64,000 bases of DNA from Synechococcus sp. MW101C3 (GCF_002252635.1 NZ_NQKX01000002.1:286374-350373), one strand, 5' to 3'; positions 39,095 through 48,586 are shown, numbered from the stretch's first letter. Program-made: numbers and translations. Notes: generated from the sequence alone by a model not told the origin.

Positions 39095-39832
39095 TTGCTC
39101 CTTCCAGCTCTGATCGCTCCCACCGCCCACCTCAGCCCTGGGGCGCTGTTCAGCCAGTCGTCGCTGTTCGGCTTTGGGATCGCCTTCAGCCCGCTGCACA
39201 TCGCCGTGGTGGCGCTGCTGCTGCTGGGCCCTTTCCCGCTGCGGCGTTCCTTCGCCTACGTGAGCGGCTGGGCGATGGCCAACGGCCTGGCGATCCTCGC
39301 CCTGATGCTGGTGGGCGACCGCTTTTCCCTGGCCCTCAACCACGGCGAACAGGGGCAGGTGGCGATTGACCTGGTGGGGGCGGTGGCCCTGCTGGGCATC
39401 GGCCTGTTCCAGCTCACCCCGGCGGCCGAGCTCGGCCACGAGGGCATGGCGGTGAAGCTGCTCAACCAGTTGCCCGATGTGCGCACGCCGTTGCTGGTGC
39501 TGATCGGCGCCACCAGCGCCCTGCTGACGCCGGAAAACCTGGTGTTCTATCTCAAGGAAGCGGGCCTGCTGCTGGTGAACCAGCCAGGGGTGAGCCGCGA
39601 TCTGGAACTCACCGGCGTATTCGTGCTGGTGGCCAGCTCCCTGCTGCTGCTGCCGCCGCTGGCGTGGATCGCCACCGGTGGCGGCATCCGCGAGCCGCTG
39701 CTGCAGGTGGAAGGCTGGCTGGTGCACCGGGCCGAATGGGTGGTCGGCGTGCTCGCCCTGCTGATCAGCGCCTACCTGGCCTGGGAAGGTCTGCACGGCC
39801 TGTGGATGCTGCACGGAGCCGCGCCGCTGTGA
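39095..39832 (+). CDS. GAP-family (SfLAP-like) membrane protein
   Basis: The 245-residue protein has six or seven hydrophobic helices. The opening FGFGIAFSPLHIAVVALLLL and the segment GATSALLTPENLVFYLKEAG fit the GAP/Sap family of small exporter-like membrane proteins (LysE-like fold), whose substrates are mostly unknown. The start is a TTG at 39095. Its stop codon overlaps the GTG start of the next antiporter gene, so the two are co-translated. Confidence 0.75.
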   Translation: MLLPALIAPTAHLSPGALFSQSSLFGFGIAFSPLHIAVVALLLLGPFPLRRSFAYVSGWAMANGLAILALMLVGDRFSLALNHGEQGQVAIDLVGAVALLGIGLFQLTPAAELGHEGMAVKLLNQLPDVRTPLLVLIGATSALLTPENLVFYLKEAGLLLVNQPGVSRDLELTGVFVLVASSLLLLPPLAWIATGGGIREPLLQVEGWLVHRAEWVVGVLALLISAYLAWEGLHGLWMLHGAAPL

Positions 39833-41085
39833 TCGCGACCGAGCCGCTGAGCACCCTGTCGGCGGTGCTGGTGGCTCTGGCCCTGGTGATCGTGGTCTCG
39901 AAGCTGCTGGGGCGCCTGCTGGCCCACTTCGATCAGCCCGCGGTGATCGGCGAGATCCTGGGCGGCATCGTGCTGGGGCCCTCCTTGCTGGGGGCGCTGG
40001 CACCCCAGCTGCAGCAGGCGGTGTTTTCCGCGGCGGTGCTGCCCCAGCTCAACCTGCTCTCCCAGCTGGGCCTGATCCTGTTCATGTTTCTGGTGGGGCT
40101 GGAGGTGAACCCGGAGCATCTGCACGGCCGGTTGCGACTGGCGGCGCGAATTTCGCTGGCGGGCATCTTGCTGCCGCTGCTGCTCGGGGTGCTGCTGGCC
40201 GTTGGCCTGGAGAGCATGCTGCCAGGGCTGTTGCCGGGCGATCGCACCCTGCCGGGCCTGTTGTTCATGGGCACGGCGATGTCGATCACGGCCTTTCCGG
40301 TGCTGTCGCGACTGCTCAAGGAACGGGGGTTGCTGGGGCTGCCGCTCGGCCAGCTGGTGATCAGCTGCGCCGCCATCGACGACGTGGTCAGCTGGGTGCT
40401 GCTGGCGGCGGTGGTGTCGTTCACCCGCTCCGGATCGGTACTGGGCGCCCTGCCGGCATTGATCGGCACCCTGGCCTGGGCGCTGCTGCTGCTGCTGGGC
40501 CTCAGGCCGTTGATGCACCGGCTCGAGGAGCACTACCGGCGCGAGCGGCTGCTGAGCCCGATTCTGCTCTCATTGCTGTTCGCTGGAGCGATTCTCTCGG
40601 CCGTGATTACCGACTGGATCGGTGTGCACTACATCTTCGGGGCGTTTCTGTTCGGCCTGGCGCTGCCCCGCTACGGTCCGCTGCTGCGCCGCCTGCGGCT
40701 GCACATCGAGGATCTGGTGCTCACCTTGCTGCTGCCGGTGTTCTTCGCCATCAGCGGCCTCAACACCCGGATCGCGGACCTCGATCAGCCGCTGTTGTGG
40801 CTGGCCCTGATGGCGGTGCTGGCCGTGGCGATCGGCGGCAAGTTCATCGGCTGCTGGGCAATGGCCCGCCTGGGAGGGTTGCCCCCCCGGCAGGCCCAGG
40901 CGGTGGGCTGGCTGATGAACACCCGAGGGCTCACGGAACTGGTGATCCTCAACGTGGCCCTGAGCCTTGGGGTGATCAGCACCACCCTGTTCACGATGAT
41001 GGTGGTGATGGCCTTGGTGACCACCGCCATGGCCTCTCCCCTGCTCACCCGGCTGGGGATCAGCCCGGCAGCATCACCCGGTTGA
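39829..41085 (+). CDS. CPA2 cation:proton antiporter, exchanger domain only
   Basis: The 418-residue membrane protein is an Na+ or K+/H+ exchanger of the Kef/NapA family. Motifs are QPAVIGEILGGIVLGPSLLG, LILFMFLVGLEVNPEHL, MSITAFPVLSRLLKERGLL and the Asp pair AIDDVVSWVL. Unlike the antiporter at 17347-19596, it has no TrkA domains. GTG at 39829 is chosen because it overlaps the upstream TGA (GTGA). The 3' end overlaps the convergent fasciclin gene by 26 bp. Confidence 0.92.
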   Translation: MIATEPLSTLSAVLVALALVIVVSKLLGRLLAHFDQPAVIGEILGGIVLGPSLLGALAPQLQQAVFSAAVLPQLNLLSQLGLILFMFLVGLEVNPEHLHGRLRLAARISLAGILLPLLLGVLLAVGLESMLPGLLPGDRTLPGLLFMGTAMSITAFPVLSRLLKERGLLGLPLGQLVISCAAIDDVVSWVLLAAVVSFTRSGSVLGALPALIGTLAWALLLLLGLRPLMHRLEEHYRRERLLSPILLSLLFAGAILSAVITDWIGVHYIFGAFLFGLALPRYGPLLRRLRLHIEDLVLTLLLPVFFAISGLNTRIADLDQPLLWLALMAVLAVAIGGKFIGCWAMARLGGLPPRQAQAVGWLMNTRGLTELVILNVALSLGVISTTLFTMMVVMALVTTAMASPLLTRLGISPAASPG

Positions 41086-41461
41086 TCACGTGCACGATGC
41101 CGTTGTCGCAGACGATGTCGGCGGAGAGCACGGAGGTATTCTTCACCTCGAAGGGCTCGGCGCAGCGGATCGGGATCGGGGCGCCCTCCAGGCTTTCCCA
41201 GCTGGGCTGATCCACCAGCTCACTGCGTCTGAAGGCGCCGGAAAGCACGTGGAACTTGAGGATGCGCGCGAGTTGGGGCGGGTTGTCCACCAGGGTCTGC
41301 ACGGTGCCGGGCGGCAGGGCGGCGAAGGCGTCGTCCACCGGGGCGAAGACCGTGAAGGGGCCAGGGCTCTCCAAGGCTGCGGTGAGGCCGGCCACCTCCA
41401 CCGCTGTGAGCAGGGTGGAAAACAGGCCGGCGCCTTTGGCGGTTTCGATGATGTTGGCCAT
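41060..41461 (-). CDS. Fasciclin (FAS1) domain protein
   Basis: A single FAS1 domain fills the 133 residues: MANIIETAKGAGLFSTLLTA, GPFTVFAPVDDAFAALPPG, ILKFHVLSGAF and GIVHVINRVMLPG. No signal peptide is seen, so it appears cytoplasmic, unlike most FAS1 adhesion proteins. It lies 12 bp after chpX in the same direction, making it the last gene of the ndhF4-ndhD4-chpX operon. Its role with CO2 uptake is unknown. Confidence 0.93.
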   Translation of the reverse strand: MANIIETAKGAGLFSTLLTAVEVAGLTAALESPGPFTVFAPVDDAFAALPPGTVQTLVDNPPQLARILKFHVLSGAFRRSELVDQPSWESLEGAPIPIRCAEPFEVKNTSVLSADIVCDNGIVHVINRVMLPG

Positions 41462-41473
41462 GGCTGGGAGTCT

Positions 41474-42763
41474 CTAGCGGTAGTCCTGGGTTTGCACATC
41501 CCGGAGGCGGGCCTCAGGGCGGAGGAAGCGATCCATCTGGGCCTCGAAGAAGGCGCGGTTCGCCTTGAGGTGCTCCGGATCGGGATCATCGAGAGGGAAC
41601 AGCAGGGCGCAGCGCAGCGCCTGGATCACCGCTGAGGTGACGTTGTACATGGAGCGCTGGAAGGTGATGCCCAGCTGCACGAGGATGTCGTCTTCACCGC
41701 GCTTGTGGTTGCGGTAGAGCTCCACCAGATAGGGCGGCAGGAAGTGGAGCATGTCCTGCATCAGCAGGGTGGGCGGGATGCCGGCTGAACCCACCGGGAA
41801 CACATCGGCATAGAGGATGCCGTAGTGGAAATCCGCCTGCTCCGAAGGCACCTGATCAGCCTGGGCGTTGTAGCTCTTGGTGCCGCGGAAGGGGGCCGTG
41901 CGATAGAACACCGCCTCCACATAGGGGAGGGCCGCCTCATACAGCCAGGTGAAGCCTTCCGATTTGGGGATGATCTCGATGCATTCACCACCGATGTAAA
42001 CGTGGTGATAGATCGGCCGGCCGGCCACGGCAAAAATGCCGTTCACCAGGAAATCCATGGCGGCTGGCACACCAGAGAAGCCCCCTTCATCGTAGATGTC
42101 GCTCATCTCGAAGAACACCGGCGCCATCACCTCCCAGAAGAGGCCAAGATTGGCGTAGTAGCTCATCTTGCGCACCTGCTCCAGGAACATCTCCGGGAAC
42201 AGCTTGTGCAGGCCCAGCATCAGTGGGTTGCCTTTGAAGTAAGCGAGGATCGCCCGCTCGGCGTTGGCCTTGTAGGCGTCGCTCTCCAGGTAGTCGTAGA
42301 AGCGGCCGCCCATGCCCTGGTGCCAGAACATGGCATCCATACAGGCCTCCGCGAACTCCATGTTGATGCGGTCGTGCCAGAGGTGATGGAGCAGCTTCGG
42401 CAGCTTGCCGGCTTCGCCCTTCTCCATGAACTCCAGCAGCTCGGGATGGGCCGTGGCCGGCCCGCGCCAGATGCGCAGCTTGGAATCATCACCCGCGTAG
42501 GAATTGGGCAGATCCAGATACTCCTGACTCGGGAAATACTTGAACGCCGGCAGGGGATCGAGGAACACCCGCTCGGCGATGTAGAGCAGGTCGCGCCAGT
42601 AGAAATCCATCGGCACGGCATAGGCCTTGTAGATGCCGATGATCTGCATCAGGTTTTCCGGCGTATCCGGCAGCATCGAGCCGCCGGCTTCGAGCCGCTG
42701 CACCACCTCAGCGAAGGGGTGGGTGGAAGGCGGCAGGGCGGTGGCGGGAGTGGTGACGGTCAT
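41474..42763 (-). CDS. chpX: CO2 hydration protein ChpX/CupB
   Basis: ChpX/Cup proteins join NDH-1 complexes and convert CO2 to bicarbonate on the thylakoid, driven by cyclic electron flow. The 429-residue protein has the conserved stretches YKAYAVPMDFYWRDLLYIAE, FGDPL-like LDPLPAFKYFPSQEYLDL and HHLWHDRINMEFAEACMDAM, with several His and Cys that could hold zinc. Linkage to ndhF4/ndhD4 indicates the constitutive, low-affinity NDH-1 form. Its ATG overlaps the ndhD4 stop by 4 bases. Confidence 0.94.
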   Translation of the reverse strand: MTVTTPATALPPSTHPFAEVVQRLEAGGSMLPDTPENLMQIIGIYKAYAVPMDFYWRDLLYIAERVFLDPLPAFKYFPSQEYLDLPNSYAGDDSKLRIWRGPATAHPELLEFMEKGEAGKLPKLLHHLWHDRINMEFAEACMDAMFWHQGMGGRFYDYLESDAYKANAERAILAYFKGNPLMLGLHKLFPEMFLEQVRKMSYYANLGLFWEVMAPVFFEMSDIYDEGGFSGVPAAMDFLVNGIFAVAGRPIYHHVYIGGECIEIIPKSEGFTWLYEAALPYVEAVFYRTAPFRGTKSYNAQADQVPSEQADFHYGILYADVFPVGSAGIPPTLLMQDMLHFLPPYLVELYRNHKRGEDDILVQLGITFQRSMYNVTSAVIQALRCALLFPLDDPDPEHLKANRAFFEAQMDRFLRPEARLRDVQTQDYR

Positions 42764-44331
42764 GGCCGGAGAGCCAGCGAGGTGGGCAGGTGCAGGGGCG
42801 CCAGCGGGGCGTGGAACGCTGGGGTCGTCAGTGAAGGCAGGGTGGCGAGCGTTGGCAGGGCTGGGCTCGGGGCAGCCATCGCCAGGGCGTTGATCGGCGG
42901 GCGGGAGAGGGCGAGGGCGCTGGTGGTGTCCTCACTCCAGCCCAGCAGGATCTGGGGCCAGAGGCCCGCCAGGATCACCAGGAAGGAGAGGGCCAGGGCC
43001 GGCAGCCGCTCCACCCAGGTGGTGCTCACGTAGTCGGCGGTCTTGTTGTCGAGGCGGCCGAAGCCCACCCGGTTGAACAGGCGCACCGCATACACGGCCG
43101 TGAGGCCCGAGGCCAGGATGCAACCGATCGTGGGCAGCGGAAACACCGGCCAGCTGCCCTGGAACACCACCATCTCCGCCAGGAAGCCTGCCTGGCCGGG
43201 CACACCTGCCGCTGCCATCAGGGCCAGCAGCAGCAGGCCGAGGGTGAAGGGCAGGCCCCGGCTGGGGTTCATCAGGCCGGAGAGGGCGGCGATCTCGGTG
43301 GTGCCCGTTTTCGCCTCGATCTTGCCGACCAGGCAGAACAGCAGGGCCACGATCATGCCCTGGGCGAGGATCTGTGCGATCGCCCCCTGCAGGCTCAACG
43401 GCGTGGCGGCGGCCAGGGCCAGCACCAGCAGGCCCATGTGGCCCAGGGCACTGAAGGCCACCAGGCGGCGCATGTCCGTCTGGGCGATGGCATTGAGGGC
43501 CCCATACAAGGCGCTGACCATGCCGACCACGGCAATCCACGGCGACCACTCGGCCCAGGTGTCGCCCAGCATGCCGATGCCGAAGCGCAGCAGGCCATAG
43601 GCACCCAGCTTCGAGACCACCCCGGCCAGCTGCATGGCCACGGGCGTGGAGGCCTGGCTGTAGGTGAGCGGCTGCCACCCGTGCAGCGGAAAGATCGGCA
43701 TCTTGAGGCCGAAGGCGAGCAGAAGCAGGGCCAGGATCCAGCGCTCCGCCCCCTCCGGCAGCACCGCCTGGGCCATGTCGGCATAGGCGAAGCTGAAGCC
43801 ATTGCGGTTGAGCAGGGCCAGGGCCAGCACGCCCGCCAGCAGGGCCATCCCCGACACCGCGCCATACATCAGATAGCGAATCGCAGCGGTGGCACGCCGC
43901 TCACCCCCCCACACCGCCACCAGCAGGGTGGTGGGGATCAGCGTGATCTCGTAGGCCAGCACGAACAGCAGACCGTTGCAGGCCAGGAAGGCCCCTGTGA
44001 GGCCCACGTTGGTGGCCAGCACCATGGCGTAGAAGAAGCGCCGCCGCGGCTGGCTGATCGGCGTGGCGAACACCGCCATGAAGGAGAGCAGGGCGGTGAG
44101 GCCGGCCAGTGGCAGCGACAGGCCATCAAGGCCCAGGTGAAGCTCCAGGCCGAGCTGGGGCAGCCAGACCTGGCGAAGCTCCGGCACCGGATGGCCCGCC
44201 AGCCACAGCAGCATCAGCAGCTGCACCGCCGGAGCGAACACCGCCACCCGACGGGGCCAGGGCCCCGGCAAGGGGGCGAGACAGAGCAGCAGCACAGCCG
44301 CCAGGGGAAGCAGCAGAAGGGTGAGCAGCAT
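42760..44331 (-). CDS. ndhD4: NAD(P)H-quinone oxidoreductase subunit 4, NdhD4 type
   Basis: This is a proton-pumping antiporter-like subunit of NDH-1. The 523 residues form about 14 helices, with conserved LFVLAYEITLIPTTLLVAVWG (glutamate in helix 5), MPIFPLHGWQPLTYSQAST and HMGLLVLALAAATPLSLQGA. Its position between ndhF4 and chpX marks the CO2-uptake variant rather than the respiratory NdhD1. The last ~50 residues are Pro/Thr/Ala-rich. It starts 21 bp after ndhF4. Confidence 0.93.
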   Translation of the reverse strand: MLLTLLLLPLAAVLLLCLAPLPGPWPRRVAVFAPAVQLLMLLWLAGHPVPELRQVWLPQLGLELHLGLDGLSLPLAGLTALLSFMAVFATPISQPRRRFFYAMVLATNVGLTGAFLACNGLLFVLAYEITLIPTTLLVAVWGGERRATAAIRYLMYGAVSGMALLAGVLALALLNRNGFSFAYADMAQAVLPEGAERWILALLLLAFGLKMPIFPLHGWQPLTYSQASTPVAMQLAGVVSKLGAYGLLRFGIGMLGDTWAEWSPWIAVVGMVSALYGALNAIAQTDMRRLVAFSALGHMGLLVLALAAATPLSLQGAIAQILAQGMIVALLFCLVGKIEAKTGTTEIAALSGLMNPSRGLPFTLGLLLLALMAAAGVPGQAGFLAEMVVFQGSWPVFPLPTIGCILASGLTAVYAVRLFNRVGFGRLDNKTADYVSTTWVERLPALALSFLVILAGLWPQILLGWSEDTTSALALSRPPINALAMAAPSPALPTLATLPSLTTPAFHAPLAPLHLPTSLALRP

Positions 44332-44352
44332 GGGAGATCTCGGTGGTCTGCT

Positions 44353-46227
44353 TCAGAGGGAGAGAAAGGCGGGCGTGTGGCGGGTGAGGATCCACAGCCC
44401 CATCAACACCACCCCCACCAGCACGGTGAAGGCATAGGCCTGCACCCGGCCGGTGGTGCTGAGGCTGAGGCGGCGCGCCCCCTCCAGGGCCAGGTCGCCG
44501 CTGCGGTTGCTGAAGCCGTCCACCAGGATGCGGTCGACCCAGCTGCTGGTGGCCGCCAGCGCCACCACCAGACCCACCACGGTGCGGCGGTAGAGGCCTT
44601 CAGTGTGCAGGTCGGCGGCCAGCCATTCCTGCAGGCCGGCCAAGGGGCCGGACAGCTTGGGCAGGTGCTCGGTGGAGAAGAGATAGAGCACCGACCCGGC
44701 CGTGATTCCCAGCAGCGTGGAGGCGAGCAGCGGCAACGCCATCGGGCCCCACTCCGCGCCAATGCCGGCGCGGCTGATCAGGATCGGCAGGTGCAGCACC
44801 AGGCCGGTGGCCACCATCGCCGGCAGCACCATCAGCCACAGCACTTCGGCGGAGCGCTTGGTGAACACCGAGGGCTTGCCGCCCCAGATCAGCCCGAAGA
44901 TCCGCACCAGTGCGGCGCTGATCAGGCCATTGGTGAGCAGCACCACGGCGGTGAGCAGCAGCGGGGCCTGGCTGGCCGAAAGGCTGGCGGTCATGGCCCG
45001 CAGGGCACCGAAGCCAGCCAGCGGCGGCAACCCCACCAGGCCGGCGCCCCCCACCAGGAAAGCGATGCCCATCAAGGGGCGGCGCGACCAGAGGCCACCC
45101 AGCTGGGTGAGGTCCTGGCTGACGTTGCTCGACACCACCGTGCCCAGGGCCAGCAGCACCAGGGCCATCGGCAGCGGATAGACAAGCAGCATGCGCCAGG
45201 CGGTGTCACCGGCACCGGCGCCCACGGCCAGGAACAGCAGACCCAGCCAGCTGCTGACCAGAAAGGAAACGGCCCGCTTGATGTCGATCTGGGCCAGGGC
45301 GATCAGGGCGCCCACCAGCGCGGTGGTGCCGCCCACGACCACCAGCACGGCCTGCACGGTGGGGCTCACCGACAGCAGTGGCTCAAGCCGCAGCAGCACC
45401 CAGGCCCCGCCCAGCACCACCACGGAGTTGCGCAGCACCGTGGAGGGGAAGGGGCCTTCCATGGCCTCGTCGAGCCAGAGGTGCAGCGGGATCTGGGCGC
45501 ACTTGCCCATCGGGCCGGCGATCAAGGCCAGCAGGATCAAGGTGAGGCCGGGGCTGGGGGTGGCCTGCTCGGCCCAGGCATTCAGGGCGTTGATGTTCCA
45601 GCTGCCGGCCACCGGCAGCAGCGCCACCAGGCCGGCCAGCAGCACCAGATCCCCTACCCGCTTGGTGAGGAAGGCATCGCGCGCGCCCTTCACCACCAGC
45701 GACTGATTGAACCAGGTACCCACCACCAGATAGGTGCCGAGCGTGAGCAGCTCCAGTACCACATAGGCGAAGAAGAGGGAATCGGTGAGCACAAGTGCGC
45801 ACAGGCCGGCCTCGAACACACTCAGGCAGCCGAAGAAACGGGGCCAACCCCAGTCCATCTCCAGATAACCAATCGCATACACCTGTGCCAGCACATGGAT
45901 GCCGCAGATCATGGTCATGGCGATCAGCACCGGCGTGTTGATCGTGGCGTCGAAGCGGATCGACAGGCCGGCGGTATCCAGCCAGGGCCAGCTGCGGGTC
46001 AGCGGGGTGCCGCTGAAGGCGATCCAGGCCGCGAGGCTGTGCAGGAACGCCACCAGGTTGAACAGGAGATTGATGTAGCCGGCGGGGCGAGGACCGGTAC
46101 GGGAGATGAGCCCGGGCACCCAGAGCAGGGAGAAGAACGCCCCCAGCAAGGGATAAAGCGGAATCAGGAAGGCCGTCTCAACGACGGACGTTGCAAAGGA
46201 GGCCGTCTCGGGCGGGGGGACGGTCAT
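44353..46227 (-). CDS. ndhF4: NAD(P)H-quinone oxidoreductase subunit 5, NdhF4 type
   Basis: This largest NDH-1 membrane subunit (624 residues) carries the distal proton channel. Conserved features are FFAYVVLELLTLGTYLVVGT, KRVGDLVLLAGLVALLP and the channel stretch KCAQIPLHLWLDEAMEGPFP. It is the first gene of ndhF4-ndhD4-chpX-fasciclin. The upstream region contains a perfect 12-bp palindrome at 46271-46282 and two GATCGCGA copies near 46226-46256. Confidence 0.93.
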   Translation of the reverse strand: MTVPPPETASFATSVVETAFLIPLYPLLGAFFSLLWVPGLISRTGPRPAGYINLLFNLVAFLHSLAAWIAFSGTPLTRSWPWLDTAGLSIRFDATINTPVLIAMTMICGIHVLAQVYAIGYLEMDWGWPRFFGCLSVFEAGLCALVLTDSLFFAYVVLELLTLGTYLVVGTWFNQSLVVKGARDAFLTKRVGDLVLLAGLVALLPVAGSWNINALNAWAEQATPSPGLTLILLALIAGPMGKCAQIPLHLWLDEAMEGPFPSTVLRNSVVVLGGAWVLLRLEPLLSVSPTVQAVLVVVGGTTALVGALIALAQIDIKRAVSFLVSSWLGLLFLAVGAGAGDTAWRMLLVYPLPMALVLLALGTVVSSNVSQDLTQLGGLWSRRPLMGIAFLVGGAGLVGLPPLAGFGALRAMTASLSASQAPLLLTAVVLLTNGLISAALVRIFGLIWGGKPSVFTKRSAEVLWLMVLPAMVATGLVLHLPILISRAGIGAEWGPMALPLLASTLLGITAGSVLYLFSTEHLPKLSGPLAGLQEWLAADLHTEGLYRRTVVGLVVALAATSSWVDRILVDGFSNRSGDLALEGARRLSLSTTGRVQAYAFTVLVGVVLMGLWILTRHTPAFLSL

Positions 46228-46270
46228 CTGATCGCGAGGCTTCCGGGATGATCGCGAACAATAGGGAGTG

Positions 46271-46282
46271 ACCGTTAACGGT
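46271..46282. promoter_or_regulatory. Perfect palindrome ACCGTTAACGGT upstream of ndhF4
   Basis: This 12-bp perfect palindrome lies 44 bp ahead of the ndhF4 start and is a plausible operator. It does not match the known NdhR/CcmR or CmpR patterns as I know them. Its half-site ACCGTTA also occurs in the palindrome at 58161-58182. A further palindrome CTTAAC-GG-GTTAAG lies at 46413-46426. Confidence 0.4.
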
Positions 46283-46421
46283 TGGGGGGTGGATGAAGAG
46301 GTATTGCCAATGTCTGCGCCAAGCCAGCGTGATCAGTGCCAGCTGATGCCTGCCATCCGTGGATCCTTGGACAAGCTGATCCGTGGTCCCGAGAACGGGC
46401 CCCGTATTTGTACTTAACGGG

Positions 46422-46866
46422 TTAAGGGACGGTGAATGCAGCGAAGGCCGCCTGCCACAGCGCCGCCGCCCCCAGAGGGAGGCTTGACACAACCCCAGAG
46501 AGCAGGACGGCGGCCAGCAGCCGCAGCAACGGCACCGCGCCGGCCTGCCAGATGAGCAGCCCTGCGATGTTGGCGGTGAGCACCAGCAGGATCAGCAGCA
46601 TTGTGCTGGCATTGGGAAGCCAGGCGCAGATCACGGTGGTGAGCAGCACCACGCTGATCAGCATCCGTCAGCCCTTGCCGCGCAACAAAGACAACAGGCG
46701 GTGGGCCGCCAAGGAGAACACCCCGGTGACCTCCAGGGCACGCACCAGCACCATCATTCCGAAAGAGGAGCATGCCGCTCACCAGCAGCAGCACGGCTCC
46801 CAGCAGGGCGCCAGTGAGATGGGTGAGCCCCAGAGCCGTGGCCAGCAGCATCTTGACGAAGGTGGC
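46422..46866 (-). pseudogene. Remnant of an ArsB/NhaD (SLC13-like) permease
   Basis: Broken frames encode parts of an ion-transporter-superfamily permease. FVKMLLATALGLTHLTGALL comes first, then after a frame change VLVRALEVTGVFSLAAHRLL, then after an in-frame stop VICAWLPNASTMLLILLVLT and TANIAGLLIW. The order matches the first ~120 residues of NhaD/ArsB-type proteins (RALEETG..., then LDN/LPN-TTVLL), followed by an unrelated hydrophobic end. There is no start codon, and the segment is joined directly to the 3' end of a sulP remnant, so a deletion probably fused the two. Confidence 0.65.
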
Positions 46867-47433
46867 AACGGCGAGCAGGGCCTCGTGGCGGCTGATCTCG
46901 GTGTGGGAGGCATCCAGCAACTTGAACCTCCGGGGCTCTCCAGCCGTTGACGGGTGGTGCCGTGGTCCCCCAGCACAGACACGCTGCGCCCCTTTTCTAC
47001 CGCCTCATCCACCACGTTCTCGAGGGCCAGTGCCGCCGTGACACCCAGGCGGGATACGGAGCACAGATCGAACATGATGCTCTGGAAATCGGTGATCGCG
47101 TCGTGCTCGCGTGCGATCGCCAGGCCAGGCCGAAGACCATGGCGCCGTTGAGCTGGAAGAGCAGCACCTTGCTTTCGCCCTGATCCAGCAGCACCCTCTC
47201 CTCTGGGGGTGAGAACAAGTTCGCCGTCGCTGGTGCTGATCGCCTTCACACCCCCTGGATCGCAGGGCATTCATGCGCACGATGGTGAGCCTCAAGCGGC
47301 CCCTGCCCCCGAGGCCACCCCAAAGGCGAGCGCCATCGGCAGGGCGATCACCGCAGCGGTGACCCCACCAAACACGCCAACGCGGATGTTCTGAAGATTG
47401 ATCCGGTTGGTGATGGCCGCGCGAGACTTTCAT
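46867..47433 (-). pseudogene. Decayed SulP-family transporter (first helix plus STAS domain)
   Basis: The minus strand first reads ITNRINLQNIRVGVFGGVTA then AAVIALPMALAFGVASGAG, the first helix of cyanobacterial SulP/BicA-like transporters, ending in a stop. After a large deletion come pieces of the C-terminal STAS domain in three frames: GVKAISTSDGELVLTP, then EERVLLDQGESKVLLFQLNG, then IAREHDAITDFQSIMFDL with SRLGVTAALALENVVDEAVE, then SHTEISRHEALLAVA. At least three frameshifts lie near 47217, 47130 and 46935. The gene is certainly dead. Substrate (sulfate or bicarbonate) cannot be told. Confidence 0.82.
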
Positions 47434-47491
47434 TCTCTAGGCCATACCCGCAGGCCAAGGGCAAGGCTCCGGCCTGGGCTGCAGGCCATAG

Positions 47492-48586
47492 TTGCCCGAC
47501 TATTCGGTGGCCTCAGTGCTCAGCATCGTCGAGATCATTGTTGGCATCCTGCTGCTGTTCGGCGGTGGCGAGCTGTTCGTGCAGGGGTCGGTGGCGCTCG
47601 CCCTGCTGCTCGGCATTCCGCAGCTGGTGATCGGCCTCACGGTGGTGGCCATGGGAACCAGCGCTCCGGAACTGTTCGTGAGCGTGCTCTCCACCCTCAA
47701 GGGTGCCGACGACATTGCCGTGAGCAACATCGTTGGCAGCAACATCTTCAACGTGCTGGTGGTGCTGGGTTGCAGTGCTTTGATCCTCCCCCTGCGGGTG
47801 CACAGCCGTCTGATCCGGCGCGATGTGCCGATCCTGCTTGCGGTGTCGATGGTGGTGTGGGGCATGGCCTCGCCCGGGCGCATGACCTGGCAGGCGGGCC
47901 TGGCGCTGCTGACGGCCCTGGTGATCAACACCATCTGGGAAATCCGCACCGCCAAGGAAGAAGGCGACGCGGATGGAGAGATTGATGCCGATGAGGCCAA
48001 GGGCGGCTACCTTCCTGCCTTCATCAAGCTGGCCGCCGGCCTGGGCCTGCTGGTCTGGGGCTCTCAGATCCTGGTGAAAGGGGCCACGGCCATTGCCCTG
48101 AGCCTGGGGGTGAGCGAAACCCTGATCGGCCTCACGATCGTGGCGGCGGGCACTTCCATGCCCGAACTGGTCACCTCGATCGTGGCGGCCTTGCGCGGCA
48201 AGGCCGACCTGGCGATCGGCAACGTGATCGGCAGCAACCTGTTGAACCAGCTCGTGATCCTCGGGCTCTGTGCCTTCATCTCCGGCGATCGCGGCCTCAG
48301 TGTGGATCCTGTGATGATCCACCGCGACTTCCCGATCATGGTGGCCACCACCGTGGCCTGCCTGCCGATCTTCTTCAGCGGCGGGGTGATCACCCGCCTG
48401 GAGGGCGGCATCCTGATCGGCCTCTACGGCCTCTATCTGGTTGAGCAGATCCTCCCGTATACCTACCCCGGCCTTGACGGCCCGATCGAGCGCTTCACCC
48501 TGATGGCCTTGATTCCTGCCCTGATCGTGCTGCTGGGCTGGCAATCCATGAGCCACTGGCGCCAGACACGTCGCCTTCCCGGCTGA
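47492..48586 (+). CDS. Calcium/sodium antiporter (CaCA family, YrbG-like)
   Basis: The 364-residue membrane protein exports Ca2+ (or similar cations) in exchange for Na+ or H+. The two alpha-repeats are clear: LTVVAMGTSAPELFVSVLST with SNIVGSNIFNVLVVLG, and LTIVAAGTSMPELVTSIVAA with GNVIGSNLLNQLVILG. An acidic cytoplasmic loop (EEGDADGEIDADEAKG) separates the halves. The start is a TTG at 47492 or GTG at 47507. It is divergent from the decayed sulP gene. Confidence 0.93.
   Translation: MPDYSVASVLSIVEIIVGILLLFGGGELFVQGSVALALLLGIPQLVIGLTVVAMGTSAPELFVSVLSTLKGADDIAVSNIVGSNIFNVLVVLGCSALILPLRVHSRLIRRDVPILLAVSMVVWGMASPGRMTWQAGLALLTALVINTIWEIRTAKEEGDADGEIDADEAKGGYLPAFIKLAAGLGLLVWGSQILVKGATAIALSLGVSETLIGLTIVAAGTSMPELVTSIVAALRGKADLAIGNVIGSNLLNQLVILGLCAFISGDRGLSVDPVMIHRDFPIMVATTVACLPIFFSGGVITRLEGGILIGLYGLYLVEQILPYTYPGLDGPIERFTLMALIPALIVLLGWQSMSHWRQTRRLPG

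Noticed and set aside
43438..46251. A 937-codon open frame on the plus strand
   Set aside because: It is antisense to ndhD4 and ndhF4; the protein is Gln/His/Gly/Arg-rich as expected from the complement of GC-rich membrane-protein genes.
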